Part shown: positions 1-9,810 of the stretch, piece by piece
Position numbering within the stretch: position 1 is the first letter of the stretch
Layout: every line of letters begins with the position of its first letter
Source of the DNA: Paenirhodobacter ferrireducens
GTDB lineage: Bacteria > Pseudomonadota > Alphaproteobacteria > Rhodobacterales > Rhodobacteraceae
Direction: 5' to 3'
Length of the DNA: 64,000 nucleotides
Assembly: GCF_004022265.1 (NCBI RefSeq)
Contig: NZ_SAVB01000018.1
Location: forward strand, 1 to 64,000
Notes under the pieces: model-generated
Database searches by the model: none
What the model saw: only the letters and a program-made list of their open reading frames with translations
Told to the model about the DNA's origin: nothing
Made by a program: the position numbers and the translations under genes

Positions 1-63
1 CGTGCTCCGTCGTGGGGGGGCTCGGCCGGGGTGTTTTTCCCCCCCCCCCCCCCCCCCCCCCCC
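1..63. other. Low-quality contig edge: G7 and C25 homopolymers
   Basis: Seven consecutive G (14-20) and 25 consecutive C (39-63) lie at the extreme left of the window. They replace the expected C-terminal coding sequence of lolA with a glycine-coding run. This looks like a sequencing or assembly artefact at a contig end, not biology. Confidence 0.7.
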
Positions 64-605
64 ACGCCGGTCTTCAGCCCACTCAGCACCACGGCGGTCT
101 TCGCGCCGCTGTCATCGGTGATGATCCACTGCTTCAGCGCCACCGGCGCATCGGTGAACACCAGCCGGATCGTGCCGTATTCCGGATGATCGGGGTCCTG
201 CGCGACGATCGTGGTGGTGGTCGCATCGCTTTCGCGCCCGACCACCATCTTCGCCCGACCGAGGTCGACCTTCGGCGCCAGAATCAGGTTCAGCGGCGTG
301 CGGGCGAGCGGATATTGCTCGGCCGGCTGGTTCGATTTCGGATCGAAGATCGCCACCTGCCCGCCCGAAGCCATCACCAGCGTCTTGTCGGTGGCATATT
401 CGAACCGCACCCGCCCCGGCCGCTTGATGTAGAGCACGCCCTTCGCGGTGGAACCATCCGCGTTCACCTGCAGGAAATCCGCCTGCGCGGTCTCGAGCCC
501 GTTCAGATAGGTCGAGATCTGGTCGAGCGACAGCGCCCCGGCCATGGCCGGAACCGCAAGAACCAGGGCGAAGACGGGCGCGAGGGCGAAGCGAAGCAGG
601 GTCAT
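1..605 (-). CDS. lolA: Outer-membrane lipoprotein carrier protein LolA (3' end lost at window edge)
   Basis: LolA is the periplasmic chaperone that takes lipoproteins from the LolCDE transporter to the outer-membrane receptor. The ATG at 605 starts a signal peptide (MTLLRFALAPVFALVLAVPAMA) followed by a LolA-like body with YIKRPGRVRFEY near residue 60 and LARTPLNLIL near 100. About 180 normal residues can be read. The frame then enters a 25-base C tract (39-63), giving a glycine run, and stays open to base 1. Residues past about 180 are not credible and the true C-terminus is not visible. ftsK lies just upstream, but a terminator separates the two. No strong Shine-Dalgarno is seen before the ATG. 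The family assignment is firm; the 3' end is not. Confidence 0.85.
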   Translation of the reverse strand, partial: MTLLRFALAPVFALVLAVPAMAGALSLDQISTYLNGLETAQADFLQVNADGSTAKGVLYIKRPGRVRFEYATDKTLVMASGGQVAIFDPKSNQPAEQYPLARTPLNLILAPKVDLGRAKMVVGRESDATTTTIVAQDPDHPEYGTIRLVFTDAPVALKQWIITDDSGAKTAVVLSGLKTGVGGGGGGGGKNTPAEPPHDGA

Positions 606-630
606 GGCGGAAATCTAATCCAAGTGCGGC

Positions 631-666
631 AAAGAAAAAGCCCCGCCCGATCACTTCGGGCGGGGC
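631..666 (-). terminator. Intrinsic terminator after ftsK
   Basis: Perfect 11-bp stem (640-650 with 656-666) and a 5-nt loop. On the minus strand it is followed by TTTTTCTTT. It sits 23 bp past the ftsK stop and only 25 bp before the lolA start. Confidence 0.85.
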
Positions 667-688
667 GTCGCATCACGTTCGTGCCAGA

Positions 689-3600
689 TCACTGCTCGGG
701 CACGAGGATCTCGCGCTTGCCGACGTGGTTCGCCGGGCTGACGACGCCCTGCTCCTCCATCTGCTCGACCAGCCGCGCGGCCTTGTTGTAGCCGATGCCC
801 AGCTTGCGCTGGATGTAGGAGGTCGAGCACTTGCGGTCCTTGATGACGATCGCGACCGCGGTGTCGTAGAGCGCGTTCTCGGCGTCGTCGCCCGAGCCGA
901 GGCCCAAGACCGCGTCGATATCGCTCGCCACTTCCTCGTCCGGCCCCTCGAGCACGCCCGACATGTATTGCGGCGGGCCGAAGCTCTTCAGGTGGTTGAC
1001 GATCTCCTCGACCTCTTCGTCGGAAACGAAGGGCCCGTGGATACGGGTGATGCGCGAGCCGGCGCCCATGTAGAGCATGTCGCCCATGCCCAGCAGCTGT
1101 TCCGCCCCCTGCTCGCCCAGGATCGTGCGGCTGTCGATCTTCGAGGTCACCTGGAACGAGATCCGGGTCGGGAAGTTCGCCTTGATCGTGCCGGTGATGA
1201 CGTCGACCGACGGGCGCTGCGTCGCCATGATCAGGTGGATGCCCGAGGCACGCGCCATCTGTGCCAGACGCTGGATGCAGGCCTCGATCTCCTTGCCCGC
1301 GACCATCATCAGGTCGGCCATCTCGTCGACGATGACGACGATGTAGGGGAAGGGCTGGGGCTGGAATTCCTCGGTCTCGAAGACGGGCTCGCCGGTCTCC
1401 TCGTCAAAGCCGGTCTGGACGGTGCGCTTGAACATCTCGCCCTTGTCCATCGCCTCGCGGACGCGGCCGTTGTAGCCCTCGATGTTGCGCACGCCCATCT
1501 TCGACATGCGGCGATAACGCTCCTCCATCTCGCCCACGACCCATTTCAGCGCCACGACCGCCTTCTTCGGGTCGGTGACGACCGGGCTCAGCAGATGCGG
1601 GATGCCATCGTAGACGGAAAGCTCCAGCATCTTCGGGTCGATCATGATCAGCCGGCATTCCTCGGGCGACAGCTTGTAGAGAAGCGACAGGATCATCGTG
1701 TTGATCGCCACCGACTTGCCCGAACCGGTGGTGCCGGCGATCAGCAGGTGGGGCATCTTGGCGAGGTTGGCGATCACCGGCTCGCCGCCGATGTCCTTGC
1801 CGAGCGCCAGCGGCAGGCGCAGGTTGCTGTCGCCGAAATCGCGCGCGGCCAGGATCTCGCGCAGCACGACCTTCTCGCGGTGCACGTTCGGCAGTTCGAT
1901 GCCGATCACCGAGCGGCCGGGCACGGTCGAGACGCGCGCCGACAGCGCCGACATCGAGCGTGCGATGTCATCGGCCAGACCGATCACGCGCGAGGCCTTC
2001 AGCCCCGGCGCGGGTTCGAGTTCATACATGGTGACCACGGGGCCCGGGCGGACCGAGACGATCTCGCCCTTCACGCCGTAATCGTCGAGCACGTTTTCCA
2101 GCATCCGCGCGTTCTCTTCCAGCGCGTCGTCCGACAGGCTGTGGCGCTGGATCGTGGTCGGATTGGTCAGCAGGTTCAGCGGCGGCGGCTCGTAGGCCGG
2201 ATGCGCCGGCGGCTCGAAGCGCAGCTTCGGCTGGGCCTCGGCGATCGCCTGCTTCGAGGGCACATGCGCCTTGCGCGGCGGCGCCATCACCCGGCGCTCG
2301 GGCGCGGGCGGGACCACCTGCCGGTTCAGCATGATCCGCGGCGCCGAAGCCGGAACCTGCGGGATCTCCTCGTCAAGATCGGCAAAGGCGTTGCGGTCGA
2401 AATCGGTCTCGGCCCAGTCGTCGGCGTCATCCGCCTCGCGGTCGACGCGCGGCGTCTCCCAGCCGGTCGCGGCCGGGTCGACCGCCTCGCGCGGCACGGC
2501 ACGTTCGACATAGGCCGGAGCGGCGTCGGGATAGGTCGGCGCCGCATCGTGCAGCGGCGCCTCGTCGACGGCGGTTTCCCACATCGGCGGCAGCTCGGGA
2601 GCCACGACACGGGGCGCGGCCATGGTGGGCTCGGGCGAGCGCAGCACCGGCTCGTTCAGATGCGAGGCCGGCGCACTCGCCGATCCGGGCAGGAAGCGCG
2701 GGCGGGCCTGGATCGGCGGCTCCGAGCGCCGCACCGGCGCCGCGGGCACCGACGCCGCCGGGCGGGCACCACGGGCCAGACGCGCCGCGACCGCCGCCAG
2801 CACCGAGGCGGGCGTGGCAGGCACCGGTGCCGGCTGCGGCGCGTAATGCTGCGGCGCGGAATACGGTGCCGGCTCGACCTGACGCGGCGTCGCGCGCAGC
2901 TCGGGCATTGCTGCCGGCGCGGGCTCCATCGCCTCCCAGTCCTCGGGCTCGGCATGGACCATCGGCGCCACGGCGCGGGTCTTCACCGCCTGCGCGATGC
3001 GGGCGCGGATGCGGTCCTCGGAGGGGGCCTCGACGGCCGGCGCCGGCCAGCCGCGTTCGACCAGCTCGGAGTCGTACTCGAGGAGCCCGTCTTCCTGCGC
3101 GTAATCCGGTTCGGGCGCGCGGCGGATACGCGACAGCAGCGAGGACTTCGTCGCCGCGCTCATCGCCGGCTGCGCCGCTGCGGGGGCATAGCCACCCTGG
3201 CTCTGCTCCCAGGCGGCCTGCTGCGCCTCCCAGGCGGCCAGATCGGCGGCACGTTCGGCGGCCTCGGCCCTGCGCTGGCGCGCCCGTTCGGCCGCCTGCT
3301 GCGCCGCGCCCTGTGCCATCCGCACCGAGGCGGCGGCGCCGCGGCCAAAGGCATTCAGCGCCGCGTCATAGGCGGCCACCGAGCCGAGCAGCAGGAAGCG
3401 GGTGATGGTCTGGATCTCCGCCCGGTCGAAGCCCAGCACGAAGGCGCTCATCGCGATCGTCGCCAACGCCAGCACCAGCGACATCAGCTTGAGCCCGATC
3501 GAGCCCGAGACCGGCGACATGCCCAGAAGCGAGCCGGCGATCATGTCGCCGAAATGGCCGCCGAGACCGAAGGCCTGGCCCCAGTCGGCGCTCGGCACCA

Positions 3601-3985
3601 GCAGCGCGGCATAGACCGAGGCCAGCGCCACGCCGATCGGCAGGAAGACGGCACGGGTACCGAGCCGTTCCTCGCCGCGATGCAGGATGTGGCGCACGCC
3701 CCAGGCGATCAGCCCGAGCGGCAGCAGCCAGGCGCCGCGCCCGACGATGACGTAAAGCGGCGAGGCGATCCCCGCCCCGATCCGGCCGAGCCAGTTCTGC
3801 ACCGGCGCATCCGACACCGCCATCCAGCTCGGATCGTCGGGCGAATAGCTGGCAAGCAGCATCCCCACCAGAACGCCCGCAAAGACCAGAACCCCGCCCA
3901 GCAATTCCTTGCCGCGCCGTTCAAGCGCTGCCTGGGTGTTCTGGTCCAGAAGCGGGTCGCGTTGCCGTGCCTGATAGGATGCCAT
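689..3985 (-). CDS. ftsK: DNA translocase FtsK
   Basis: Septum-anchored, ATP-driven DNA pump that clears chromosome termini during division and helps dimer resolution. The protein has 1098 residues. The N-terminus has about four membrane segments (roughly residues 28-210). A long Ala/Pro/Glu-rich linker (about 215-600) follows, then the motor with Walker A GTTGSGKS at 751-758 and Walker B VIVDEMAD around 884-891. A C-terminal winged-helix gamma domain follows ([19 protein letters not shown]), which in this family reads KOPS sequences. The start ATG is 12 bp after the stop of the upstream aminotransferase gene, so the two are probably cotranscribed. A terminator follows the gene. Confidence 0.97.
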   Translation of the reverse strand: MASYQARQRDPLLDQNTQAALERRGKELLGGVLVFAGVLVGMLLASYSPDDPSWMAVSDAPVQNWLGRIGAGIASPLYVIVGRGAWLLPLGLIAWGVRHILHRGEERLGTRAVFLPIGVALASVYAALLVPSADWGQAFGLGGHFGDMIAGSLLGMSPVSGSIGLKLMSLVLALATIAMSAFVLGFDRAEIQTITRFLLLGSVAAYDAALNAFGRGAAASVRMAQGAAQQAAERARQRRAEAAERAADLAAWEAQQAAWEQSQGGYAPAAAQPAMSAATKSSLLSRIRRAPEPDYAQEDGLLEYDSELVERGWPAPAVEAPSEDRIRARIAQAVKTRAVAPMVHAEPEDWEAMEPAPAAMPELRATPRQVEPAPYSAPQHYAPQPAPVPATPASVLAAVAARLARGARPAASVPAAPVRRSEPPIQARPRFLPGSASAPASHLNEPVLRSPEPTMAAPRVVAPELPPMWETAVDEAPLHDAAPTYPDAAPAYVERAVPREAVDPAATGWETPRVDREADDADDWAETDFDRNAFADLDEEIPQVPASAPRIMLNRQVVPPAPERRVMAPPRKAHVPSKQAIAEAQPKLRFEPPAHPAYEPPPLNLLTNPTTIQRHSLSDDALEENARMLENVLDDYGVKGEIVSVRPGPVVTMYELEPAPGLKASRVIGLADDIARSMSALSARVSTVPGRSVIGIELPNVHREKVVLREILAARDFGDSNLRLPLALGKDIGGEPVIANLAKMPHLLIAGTTGSGKSVAINTMILSLLYKLSPEECRLIMIDPKMLELSVYDGIPHLLSPVVTDPKKAVVALKWVVGEMEERYRRMSKMGVRNIEGYNGRVREAMDKGEMFKRTVQTGFDEETGEPVFETEEFQPQPFPYIVVIVDEMADLMMVAGKEIEACIQRLAQMARASGIHLIMATQRPSVDVITGTIKANFPTRISFQVTSKIDSRTILGEQGAEQLLGMGDMLYMGAGSRITRIHGPFVSDEEVEEIVNHLKSFGPPQYMSGVLEGPDEEVASDIDAVLGLGSGDDAENALYDTAVAIVIKDRKCSTSYIQRKLGIGYNKAARLVEQMEEQGVVSPANHVGKREILVPEQ

Positions 3986-3997
3986 GCTCTACCGTCC

Positions 3998-5191
3998 TCA
4001 CGTATACAGGCAGTCGCGGAGCCGGATCAGCCCGCGCTGCGTTTCTTCTCTTGGGGCGACCAAGGCCACCCGGATATATCCCTTGCCGGGGTTTTCCCCG
4101 TTCACCTCACGCGCGAGATAGGCGCCGGGCAGAACCCGCACCCCGGTCTCGCGCCACAGCTTCAGCGCCGCTTCCTCGCCGTCGGGGACCGGCAGCCAGA
4201 GGAAGAAGCCGCCGTCGGGCAGACGGAAGCTGTTGACGCCGGCGAAGATCTCGGCGGCATCGGCGTATTTCTCGGCATAGAGCGCGCGGTTCTCGACCAC
4301 ATGCGCCTCATCCGCCCAGACCCGTTCGGACACCCGCTGGATCGGCAGCGGCAGCGGCGCACCGGAATAGGCGCGCAACCGGCGGATATGGCGGATGTTC
4401 TCGACGCCGCTCGCGACGAAGCCCGAGCGCAGGCCCGGCAGGTTCGAGCGTTTCGACAGCGAATGGAACACCGCCACCCGCTCGGGGTCGATGCCCTCGG
4501 CCGCGGCAACCTCGAGCGCGCCCGGAGGCGGCGCCTCGCGCCACAGCTCGGAATAGCATTCGTCGGCGAAGACGCGGAAATCGTGCTTCTCGGCCAGATG
4601 CAGCAGCTGCGCGAGATAGTCGCGCGGGGCCACCGCGCCTTGCGGGTTCGCGGGCGAGCACAGATAGGCGATCGTCGCGCGGTCCAGCACCTCGGCCGGC
4701 AGGCTCGCATAATCGGGCAGGAAGCCGGTCTCCTCGGTCGCGGGCACGAAGACGGGCTCGGCGCCGACCTCGACCGCCGCGACGGCATAGACCTGATAGA
4801 ACGGGTTCGGGATCAGCACGACGGGCTTCTTGCCGCGCTTCGTCTCGGGGCTCAGCGCGACGGCGGCGTTGAACAGCCCCTCGCGCGTGCCGTTGAGCGC
4901 CATGATCCGGTTTTCCGCGACCTCGACGTGAAAGCGCCGCTTCAGCCAGCCCGAGATCGCCGCCAGCAGTTCGGGCGTGCCGTCGTTCGCCGGGTATTTG
5001 CCAAATTCCGCAAGGCTTTGCGCCAGAACCTCGCCGACGAAGGCGGGCATCGGATGGCGCGGTTCGCCGATGGTGAACGCCACCGCTTCGCCGCCGGGAG
5101 CGTGCGAATCGAGAAGCGCCCGCAAACGCGGGAATGCGTATTCGGGCAGGTTCGCAAACCGCTCGGGATAATCCATCTGTGCCTCGTTCAT
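3998..5191 (-). CDS. Class I/II aminotransferase, probable succinyl-DAP aminotransferase (DapC type)
   Basis: PLP-dependent fold-type I aminotransferase of 397 residues. The Schiff-base lysine is K247 in HSLSKRSNLPGLRSGF, a context I associate with DapC, which makes N-succinyl-2-amino-6-oxopimelate to succinyl-DAP conversions in lysine and peptidoglycan precursor synthesis. Other visible features are GEPRHPMP near 42, NGTREGLFN near 100, SPANPQG near 179 and FADECYSELW near 208. dapB and dapD elsewhere in this window fit the succinylase route, but the substrate is inferred. M6 is an alternative start. It is the first gene of an operon with ftsK. Confidence 0.8.
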   Translation of the reverse strand: MNEAQMDYPERFANLPEYAFPRLRALLDSHAPGGEAVAFTIGEPRHPMPAFVGEVLAQSLAEFGKYPANDGTPELLAAISGWLKRRFHVEVAENRIMALNGTREGLFNAAVALSPETKRGKKPVVLIPNPFYQVYAVAAVEVGAEPVFVPATEETGFLPDYASLPAEVLDRATIAYLCSPANPQGAVAPRDYLAQLLHLAEKHDFRVFADECYSELWREAPPPGALEVAAAEGIDPERVAVFHSLSKRSNLPGLRSGFVASGVENIRHIRRLRAYSGAPLPLPIQRVSERVWADEAHVVENRALYAEKYADAAEIFAGVNSFRLPDGGFFLWLPVPDGEEAALKLWRETGVRVLPGAYLAREVNGENPGKGYIRVALVAPREETQRGLIRLRDCLYT

Positions 5192-5294
5192 CGGGGTCGT
5201 GTCGCCCCGTATGATTGCAGGTTACCGAAGCCGGGCGCCCGCGTCCAGAAAAAGCACGCCCGCGCCATGGCTTGCCGGGCGTGCCTGTGGCTTT

Positions 5295-6611
5295 TCAGTG
5301 CAGCGCCGCCTCGGCCGCGCTCCCCAGTCGCAGCAGGCGTTCCTCCGCCATCGGCGCGGCCATGAGCGAAATTCCGCACATCGGCTCGCCGCTCGGCAGG
5401 GTCAGCGCGCACAGCCCGAAGATGTTGCCGATCCGGGTGTTGCGCAGGGCGAGCAGATTCTCGGCGGCGAAATAGTCGGGATCTGTCTGAAGCCGGTCGG
5501 CATCGGGCGGCAGGATCGGCGCCGTCGGCACCAGAACCGCATCATAGCCCGCCGTCGCCGCGTGCCAGCGCGCGCGATGCTCGTCCAGCGCCGCCCAGCC
5601 CGCGACGTAATCGGCGGCGGACGCCCCTGCCCCGCCGCGGAAACGCTCGAGGATCGGCGGATACATCTTCCCGGGCGCCGCCTCGATCTCGGCCTGCCAC
5701 AGCCCATAGGCCTCGGGCGCGAACAAAAGCCCCGACAGCGCCATCGCCGGCGCCACCATCGGCAGCGCGCGCCGCTCGATCACCGCACCCGCGTGCCCCA
5801 GCCGCTCGACCGCCGCCTCGAACCCGCGCAGCGGCTCGGTCCGCGCGCCCTCGAGCGGCAAGCCCTCGAGCACCAAAAGCCGGGCCCCCGCAAGTGTCGC
5901 GCCGCGCAGATCCGGCGCGGTGCGCCCTTCAAGCGCCGCCAGAACCAGCGCACAATCCTCGACGCTGCGGGCGAGCGGCCCGACCGTGTCGAAACGCCGG
6001 CACAGCGGCACCACGCCCCGCGTCGACACGCGGCCATGCGTGGTCTTCAGCCCGACGATGTCGTTCCAGGCGGCCGGGATCCGCACCGAGCCGCCGGTGT
6101 CAGAGCCCACCGCCGCCGCGGCGAGCCCCAGCTTCACCGACACCGCCGCGCCCGAGCTCGATCCGCCCGGGGCGAGATGCGGGGTCACGGCATTCGGCGG
6201 CGTCGCGGTCATCGGGTTGATGCCAAGGCCGGAGAACGCCAGTTCCGTCATATGCGTCTTGCCAAGGCAGACCGTGCCCGCCAGCGTCGCCTGCGCCAGC
6301 ACCTCGGCGTCATCCTCGGGCACCCGGCCCTCGAGCAGGCGCGAGCCCGCCTCGGTCTCGGTGCCCGCGCTGTCGAACAGGTCCTTCCAGCTCAGCGCCA
6401 CACCGTCGAGCGGCCCGCGCCCAAGGCCAAGCCGCAGCCGCGCCCGCGCCGCCATCGCCTCGCCGCGCGCCCGTTCGGGCGTCAGGCGCGCATAGACGTC
6501 GGGCACCGCCGCCGCGGCCTCGAGATAGGCCTCGGCCATCTCCACCGGATCGAGCCGGCCCTCGGCCATCGCCCGCCCCTGCTCTGCCGCCGACCAGAAC
6601 CGTTCGTCCAT
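5295..6611 (-). CDS. Amidase signature family amidase
   Basis: Hydrolase of the amidase signature family, 438 residues from the ATG at 6611. The Ser-cisSer-Lys triad is visible: K76 in SWKDLFD, the GGSSSG loop at 149-154 and nucleophile S175 in DTGGSVRIPA. No gatB or gatC is nearby, and the sequence suits a stand-alone amidase better than the GatA subunit. The substrate is unknown. The frame extends upstream to 6728, but those residues overlap the divergent hydroxylase promoter region and look non-coding, so I chose MDERFWSAAEQGRAMAEG as the start. Transcription is divergent from the FAD hydroxylase gene. Confidence 0.88.
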   Translation of the reverse strand: MDERFWSAAEQGRAMAEGRLDPVEMAEAYLEAAAAVPDVYARLTPERARGEAMAARARLRLGLGRGPLDGVALSWKDLFDSAGTETEAGSRLLEGRVPEDDAEVLAQATLAGTVCLGKTHMTELAFSGLGINPMTATPPNAVTPHLAPGGSSSGAAVSVKLGLAAAAVGSDTGGSVRIPAAWNDIVGLKTTHGRVSTRGVVPLCRRFDTVGPLARSVEDCALVLAALEGRTAPDLRGATLAGARLLVLEGLPLEGARTEPLRGFEAAVERLGHAGAVIERRALPMVAPAMALSGLLFAPEAYGLWQAEIEAAPGKMYPPILERFRGGAGASAADYVAGWAALDEHRARWHAATAGYDAVLVPTAPILPPDADRLQTDPDYFAAENLLALRNTRIGNIFGLCALTLPSGEPMCGISLMAAPMAEERLLRLGSAAEAALH

Positions 6612-6721
6612 CGCGCCCTCCACTCGTTTGCGCCACGCTAGCCATTGCCTGCCCGCCGGACAATCCCACCCGGACAATCCCGCGCATGGACAATCGCGCG
6701 CGCCGCGCCATACTCCGCGCC

Positions 6722-7948
6722 ATGACACATGATTCAGACATCCTCATCGCCGGCGGCGGGCTGAACGGCCCCGCGCTCGCCCTCGCCCTCGCGCAATCGG
6801 GGCTGACCGTCACCGTCGTCGACGCCGCCCCCGCGCGGGCGCGGGCCGAGGATGACTTCGACGGCCGCGCCTATGCCCTGGCGCTTGCCTCGCAAAAGCT
6901 GCTGGCCGCCATCGGGCTCTGGCCGATGCTGGCGACGAACGCCCAGCCGATGCTCGAGGTGAAGGCCTCGGACGGGCGGCCGGGCGAAGGCGCCGCGCCG
7001 TTCTTCCTGCATTTCGACAGCCGCGAGCTTGACCAGACGCCGGTCGGCTACATGCTCGAGGACCGCTTCCTCTACCGCGCCTTCCTGCACGCGATGGAGG
7101 TCGACCCGAAGATCACCCTGCTCACCCAGACCGCAGTCACCGCGCAGGAGGTGGTGCCGGGCGGCATCAGGGTGACGCTGTCGGATGGCAGCACGCGGCT
7201 GGTGAAGCTGCTGGTCGGCGCCGACGGCCGCCGCTCGGGCGTGGCCGAGCGCGCCGGCATCACCCGCGAGGGCTGGGGCTATGGCCAGACCGCGCTGGTC
7301 GCGGCGATCGAGCACGAACTGCCCCACCAGGGCATCGCGCAGCAGTTCTTCATGCCGAACGGGCCGCTCGCCATCCTGCCGCTGCCGGGCAACCGTTCGT
7401 CGATCGTCTGGTCCGAGACGGACGCGAATGCCAAGGTGATCTCGGCGCTGTCGGACGAGGATTTCCTCGCCATCCTGCGGCCGCGCTTCGGCGATTTCCT
7501 CGGCCAGATCCGGCTGGCCGGGCCGCGCTTCAGCTATCCGCTGAACCTGACGCTGGCGAAAAGCTATGTCGCGCCGCGGGTGGCGCTCATTGGCGATGCG
7601 GCGCATGGCGTGCACCCGATCGCCGGGCAGGGGCTGAACCTTGGCCTGCGCGATGTGGCGGCCTTGGCCGAGGTGCTGGTCGAGGCGACACGCCGGGGCG
7701 AGGATCTCGGCGCCCCCGATGTGCTCGACCGCTATCAGGGCTGGCGGCGCTTCGATTCCGTCTCGCTCGCGCTTGGCATGGACACGGTGAACAAGCTCTT
7801 CTCGAACGACAACCCGATCCTGCGGGCCGGGCGCGACCTCGGGCTCGGGATCGTGCAGGCGGCGGGCCCGTTGCGGCGCGCCTTCATGCGGCAGGCGGCG
7901 GGGCTGTCTGGCCCCTTGCCGCGGCTGCTGCAGGGCCGCGCGATCTGA
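6722..7948 (+). CDS. UbiH/UbiF/VisC/COQ6 family FAD-dependent hydroxylase
   Basis: 408-residue flavoprotein monooxygenase, probably one of the ring hydroxylases of ubiquinone synthesis. The N-terminal dinucleotide fold is ILIAGGGLNGPALALAL (residues 8-24). A central GADGRRS motif follows, and the C-terminal FAD motif is GDAAHGVHPIAGQGLNLGLRD. The start MTHDSDILIAGGG is preferred over an in-frame ATG 36 bp upstream because it directly precedes the Rossmann strand. Which ring carbon it hydroxylates cannot be told from the sequence alone. A strong bidirectional terminator follows. Confidence 0.9.
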   Translation: MTHDSDILIAGGGLNGPALALALAQSGLTVTVVDAAPARARAEDDFDGRAYALALASQKLLAAIGLWPMLATNAQPMLEVKASDGRPGEGAAPFFLHFDSRELDQTPVGYMLEDRFLYRAFLHAMEVDPKITLLTQTAVTAQEVVPGGIRVTLSDGSTRLVKLLVGADGRRSGVAERAGITREGWGYGQTALVAAIEHELPHQGIAQQFFMPNGPLAILPLPGNRSSIVWSETDANAKVISALSDEDFLAILRPRFGDFLGQIRLAGPRFSYPLNLTLAKSYVAPRVALIGDAAHGVHPIAGQGLNLGLRDVAALAEVLVEATRRGEDLGAPDVLDRYQGWRRFDSVSLALGMDTVNKLFSNDNPILRAGRDLGLGIVQAAGPLRRAFMRQAAGLSGPLPRLLQGRAI

Positions 7949-7952
7949 CCGG

Positions 7953-7979
7953 AAAGGCCGCCCCTCGGGGCGGCCTTTT
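7953..7979. terminator. Bidirectional intrinsic terminator
   Basis: GC-rich 12-bp inverted repeat AAAGGCCGCCCC / GGGGCGGCCTTT followed by T's on plus and by TTTCC on minus. It serves both the hydroxylase (plus) and the Trm112-like gene (minus), whose stop codon touches its right edge. Confidence 0.85.
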
Positions 7980-8179
7980 CAGTCCAGCGGGCGGGCCTCG
8001 TCGGGCACCATGATCGGGATGCCCGCGCGGATCGGAAAGGCCAGATGCGCGGGTTTCGAGATCAGCTCCTGCCGCGCCGCATCATAGTGCAGCGGCGCCT
8101 GCGTCAGCGGGCAGACCAGTGCCTCGAGCATCCGCCGATCGAAGGCCGCACGGTCCTCTTCCTCGGGCATATCGCTCAT
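7979..8179 (-). CDS. Trm112 family small protein
   Basis: 66-residue protein of the Trm112/YcaR family. In eukaryotes and archaea Trm112 is a partner subunit for methyltransferases; the bacterial role is unclear. Visible features are the core [16 protein letters not shown] (18-33) and the C-terminal [18 protein letters not shown]. Only one of the usual metal-binding cysteines is present, so it may not bind zinc. The start overlaps the stop of the upstream LON-domain gene by 4 bp (ATGA), indicating translational coupling. Confidence 0.88.
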   Translation of the reverse strand: MSDMPEEEDRAAFDRRMLEALVCPLTQAPLHYDAARQELISKPAHLAFPIRAGIPIMVPDEARPLD

Positions 8180-8820
8180 TGCTCACGCTCCTCGCAGCCG
8201 CCGTGCAGGTGGAATTCAAGCAGTGTCACCAGCGTCTCGCGCCGCGTCGTCAGGCTCGGCGCCTCGAGCAGGGCCTGCTTGTCCTCGGGCTCGAGCGGCA
8301 GGAGCATCGAGAGCGAGTTGATCAGCAGCTCGTCCTCCGCCTCCTTCAGCGTCTCCCAGTCGGTATCGAGCCCCTGCGAGTGGAAGAACCGCGCCAGAAG
8401 CTCCAGGAAGCCGTCGCGGTCGAAGCCCGGGTCATGCTCGGCCCGGCCAAGGTCGCGCTCGAAATCGCTCCAGCCGACCTCGGCGCGGAGATAGGGGCAG
8501 AACCCCTCCTGCTCGCGCAACAGCCGGAACCGCGAGATCCCCGACAGAGTGATCATGTAGCGCCCGTCCTCGGTTTCCGAGAACCCCGTCAGCCGCCCCG
8601 CACAACCGATCGCGTTCAGCTTCGCCGTCCCGTCGCGCCCCTTGCAGGGCTGGATCATCCCGATCAGCCGGTGCGGCGTCTTCAGGCAATCCTCGACCAT
8701 CTGCAGATAGCGCGGCTCGAAGATATGCAGCGGCAACCGCCCCCGGGGCAGCAACAGCGCCCCCGGCAGCGGAAACAGCGGGATCAGATCTGGCAGGTCG
8801 CAGGCTTTCATCATGCGCAT
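8176..8820 (-). CDS. LON peptidase substrate-binding domain protein
   Basis: 214-residue protein made essentially of the LON N-terminal domain ([34 protein letters not shown], residues 13-46). It has no ATPase or protease part, so it is not Lon itself. Such stand-alone proteins are common in alphaproteobacteria and their role is unknown. Start candidates are M1, M3 and M4; M4 (8811, [17 protein letters not shown]) matches the family N-terminus best, and no clear ribosome site decides. It lies in an operon with the CnoX-like gene upstream (20 bp) and the Trm112-like gene downstream (4-bp overlap). Confidence 0.88.
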   Translation of the reverse strand: MRMMKACDLPDLIPLFPLPGALLLPRGRLPLHIFEPRYLQMVEDCLKTPHRLIGMIQPCKGRDGTAKLNAIGCAGRLTGFSETEDGRYMITLSGISRFRLLREQEGFCPYLRAEVGWSDFERDLGRAEHDPGFDRDGFLELLARFFHSQGLDTDWETLKEAEDELLINSLSMLLPLEPEDKQALLEAPSLTTRRETLVTLLEFHLHGGCEEREQ

Positions 8821-8840
8821 GAGCTAGCCCGCCCGCGCGA

Positions 8841-9740
8841 TCAGGCAAATATCATCGACGAAAGCCGCCGACGCCCCTTCACCGCGATCGGATCGGTGGG
8901 CTTCAGCGCGTCGAAGATGGTGAAGAGCTGCGTCTTCGCGGCGCCCTCGTTCCACTCGCGGTCGCGGCGGAACAGCTCGAGCAACTGTTCGACCGCTGCC
9001 TCGACCTCGCCCGCGGCATGGAGCGCGGTGGCATAGTCGAAGCGCGCCTGATGATCGGCGGGGTCGGCCTCGACCTTCGCCTTCAGCGCATCGAGCGGGC
9101 CGGCCTTCGCCGCCTGCTTTGCGAGCGCAAGCTGCGCGCGCGCGGCCTCGACCGGCGCGGCGGTCGCGATCTTCGCCGGCACCGCGGCGAGGAACTGTTC
9201 CGCCTGCTCGAGATTGCCAAGCGCCAGATGGGCGCGGACCAGCCCGCCATAGGCCTCGGCGTTCTCGGCATCCTCACCGAGGATCGCGGCGAAGGTCTCG
9301 GCTGCATCGACGGCGGCGCCCTCGGTCAGCATCTCCTCGGCGGCCGCGACCGCATCCGCAAGCCCGCCGTCGCCCGCAAGCGCCGCAAGCTTGTCGACGA
9401 AGGTCTTCAGCTGCGAGGCGGGCAGCGCGCCCTGGAACCCGTCGACCGGCTGGCCCTGCCAGAAGGCATAGACGGTCGGGATCGACTGCACCCGCATCTG
9501 GCCGGCGATCATCTGGTTCTCGTCGACGTTGACCTTGACCATCACGACCTTGCCCTTGGCCGCCTCGACCGCCGCCTCGAGCGCCGGGCCAAGCTGCCGG
9601 CACGGGCCGCACCAGGGCGCCCAGAAGTCGACGATCACCGGAACGGTCATCGACTTGTCGACGACTTCCGCCATGAAGGTGGTCTCGTCGACGTCTTTCA
9701 CGAATTCGGAATGGGTGGTTTTCGCTTCGGTGCCAATCAT
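8841..9740 (-). CDS. CnoX/YbbN-like thioredoxin-TPR co-chaperone
   Basis: 299-residue protein with an N-terminal thioredoxin domain (about 15-115) carrying an intact WCGPC motif (C44, C47). A helical TPR-like region (about 125-290) follows, with repeated LAxGxxxxAEQxL patterns. This is the architecture of CnoX/YbbN, a chaperedoxin that protects substrates for GroEL and DnaK under oxidative stress. The intact CXXC suggests real redox activity, unlike E. coli CnoX. A good sigma-70 type promoter lies just upstream. It heads a three-gene operon. Confidence 0.87.
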   Translation of the reverse strand: MIGTEAKTTHSEFVKDVDETTFMAEVVDKSMTVPVIVDFWAPWCGPCRQLGPALEAAVEAAKGKVVMVKVNVDENQMIAGQMRVQSIPTVYAFWQGQPVDGFQGALPASQLKTFVDKLAALAGDGGLADAVAAAEEMLTEGAAVDAAETFAAILGEDAENAEAYGGLVRAHLALGNLEQAEQFLAAVPAKIATAAPVEAARAQLALAKQAAKAGPLDALKAKVEADPADHQARFDYATALHAAGEVEAAVEQLLELFRRDREWNEGAAKTQLFTIFDALKPTDPIAVKGRRRLSSMIFA

Positions 9741-9768
9741 GGTCGCCTCTCCCAGATCTTTTGTTCCC

Positions 9769-9797
9769 TATATGCGCGCCGGGGCGGCCCTCGCCAA
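9769..9797 (-). promoter_or_regulatory. Sigma-70 type promoter for the CnoX-like operon
   Basis: On the minus strand, TTGGCG (-35) is separated by exactly 17 bases from CATATA (-10), with GGGAGAGG close before the start codon at 9740. Pattern match only. Confidence 0.5.
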
Positions 9798-9810
9798 GGG
9801 GCGGATCGCC

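Noticed and set aside
725-5365. A 1546-codon open frame on plus, antisense to ftsK and the aminotransferase
   Set aside because: It is full of Arg/His/Gln and Gly typical of reverse-frame GC shadows, has no recognisable motif, and runs across two real genes.
5295-6611. Amidase as GatA subunit of the amidotransferase
   Set aside because: No gatB or gatC adjoins it and the sequence looks like a stand-alone amidase.
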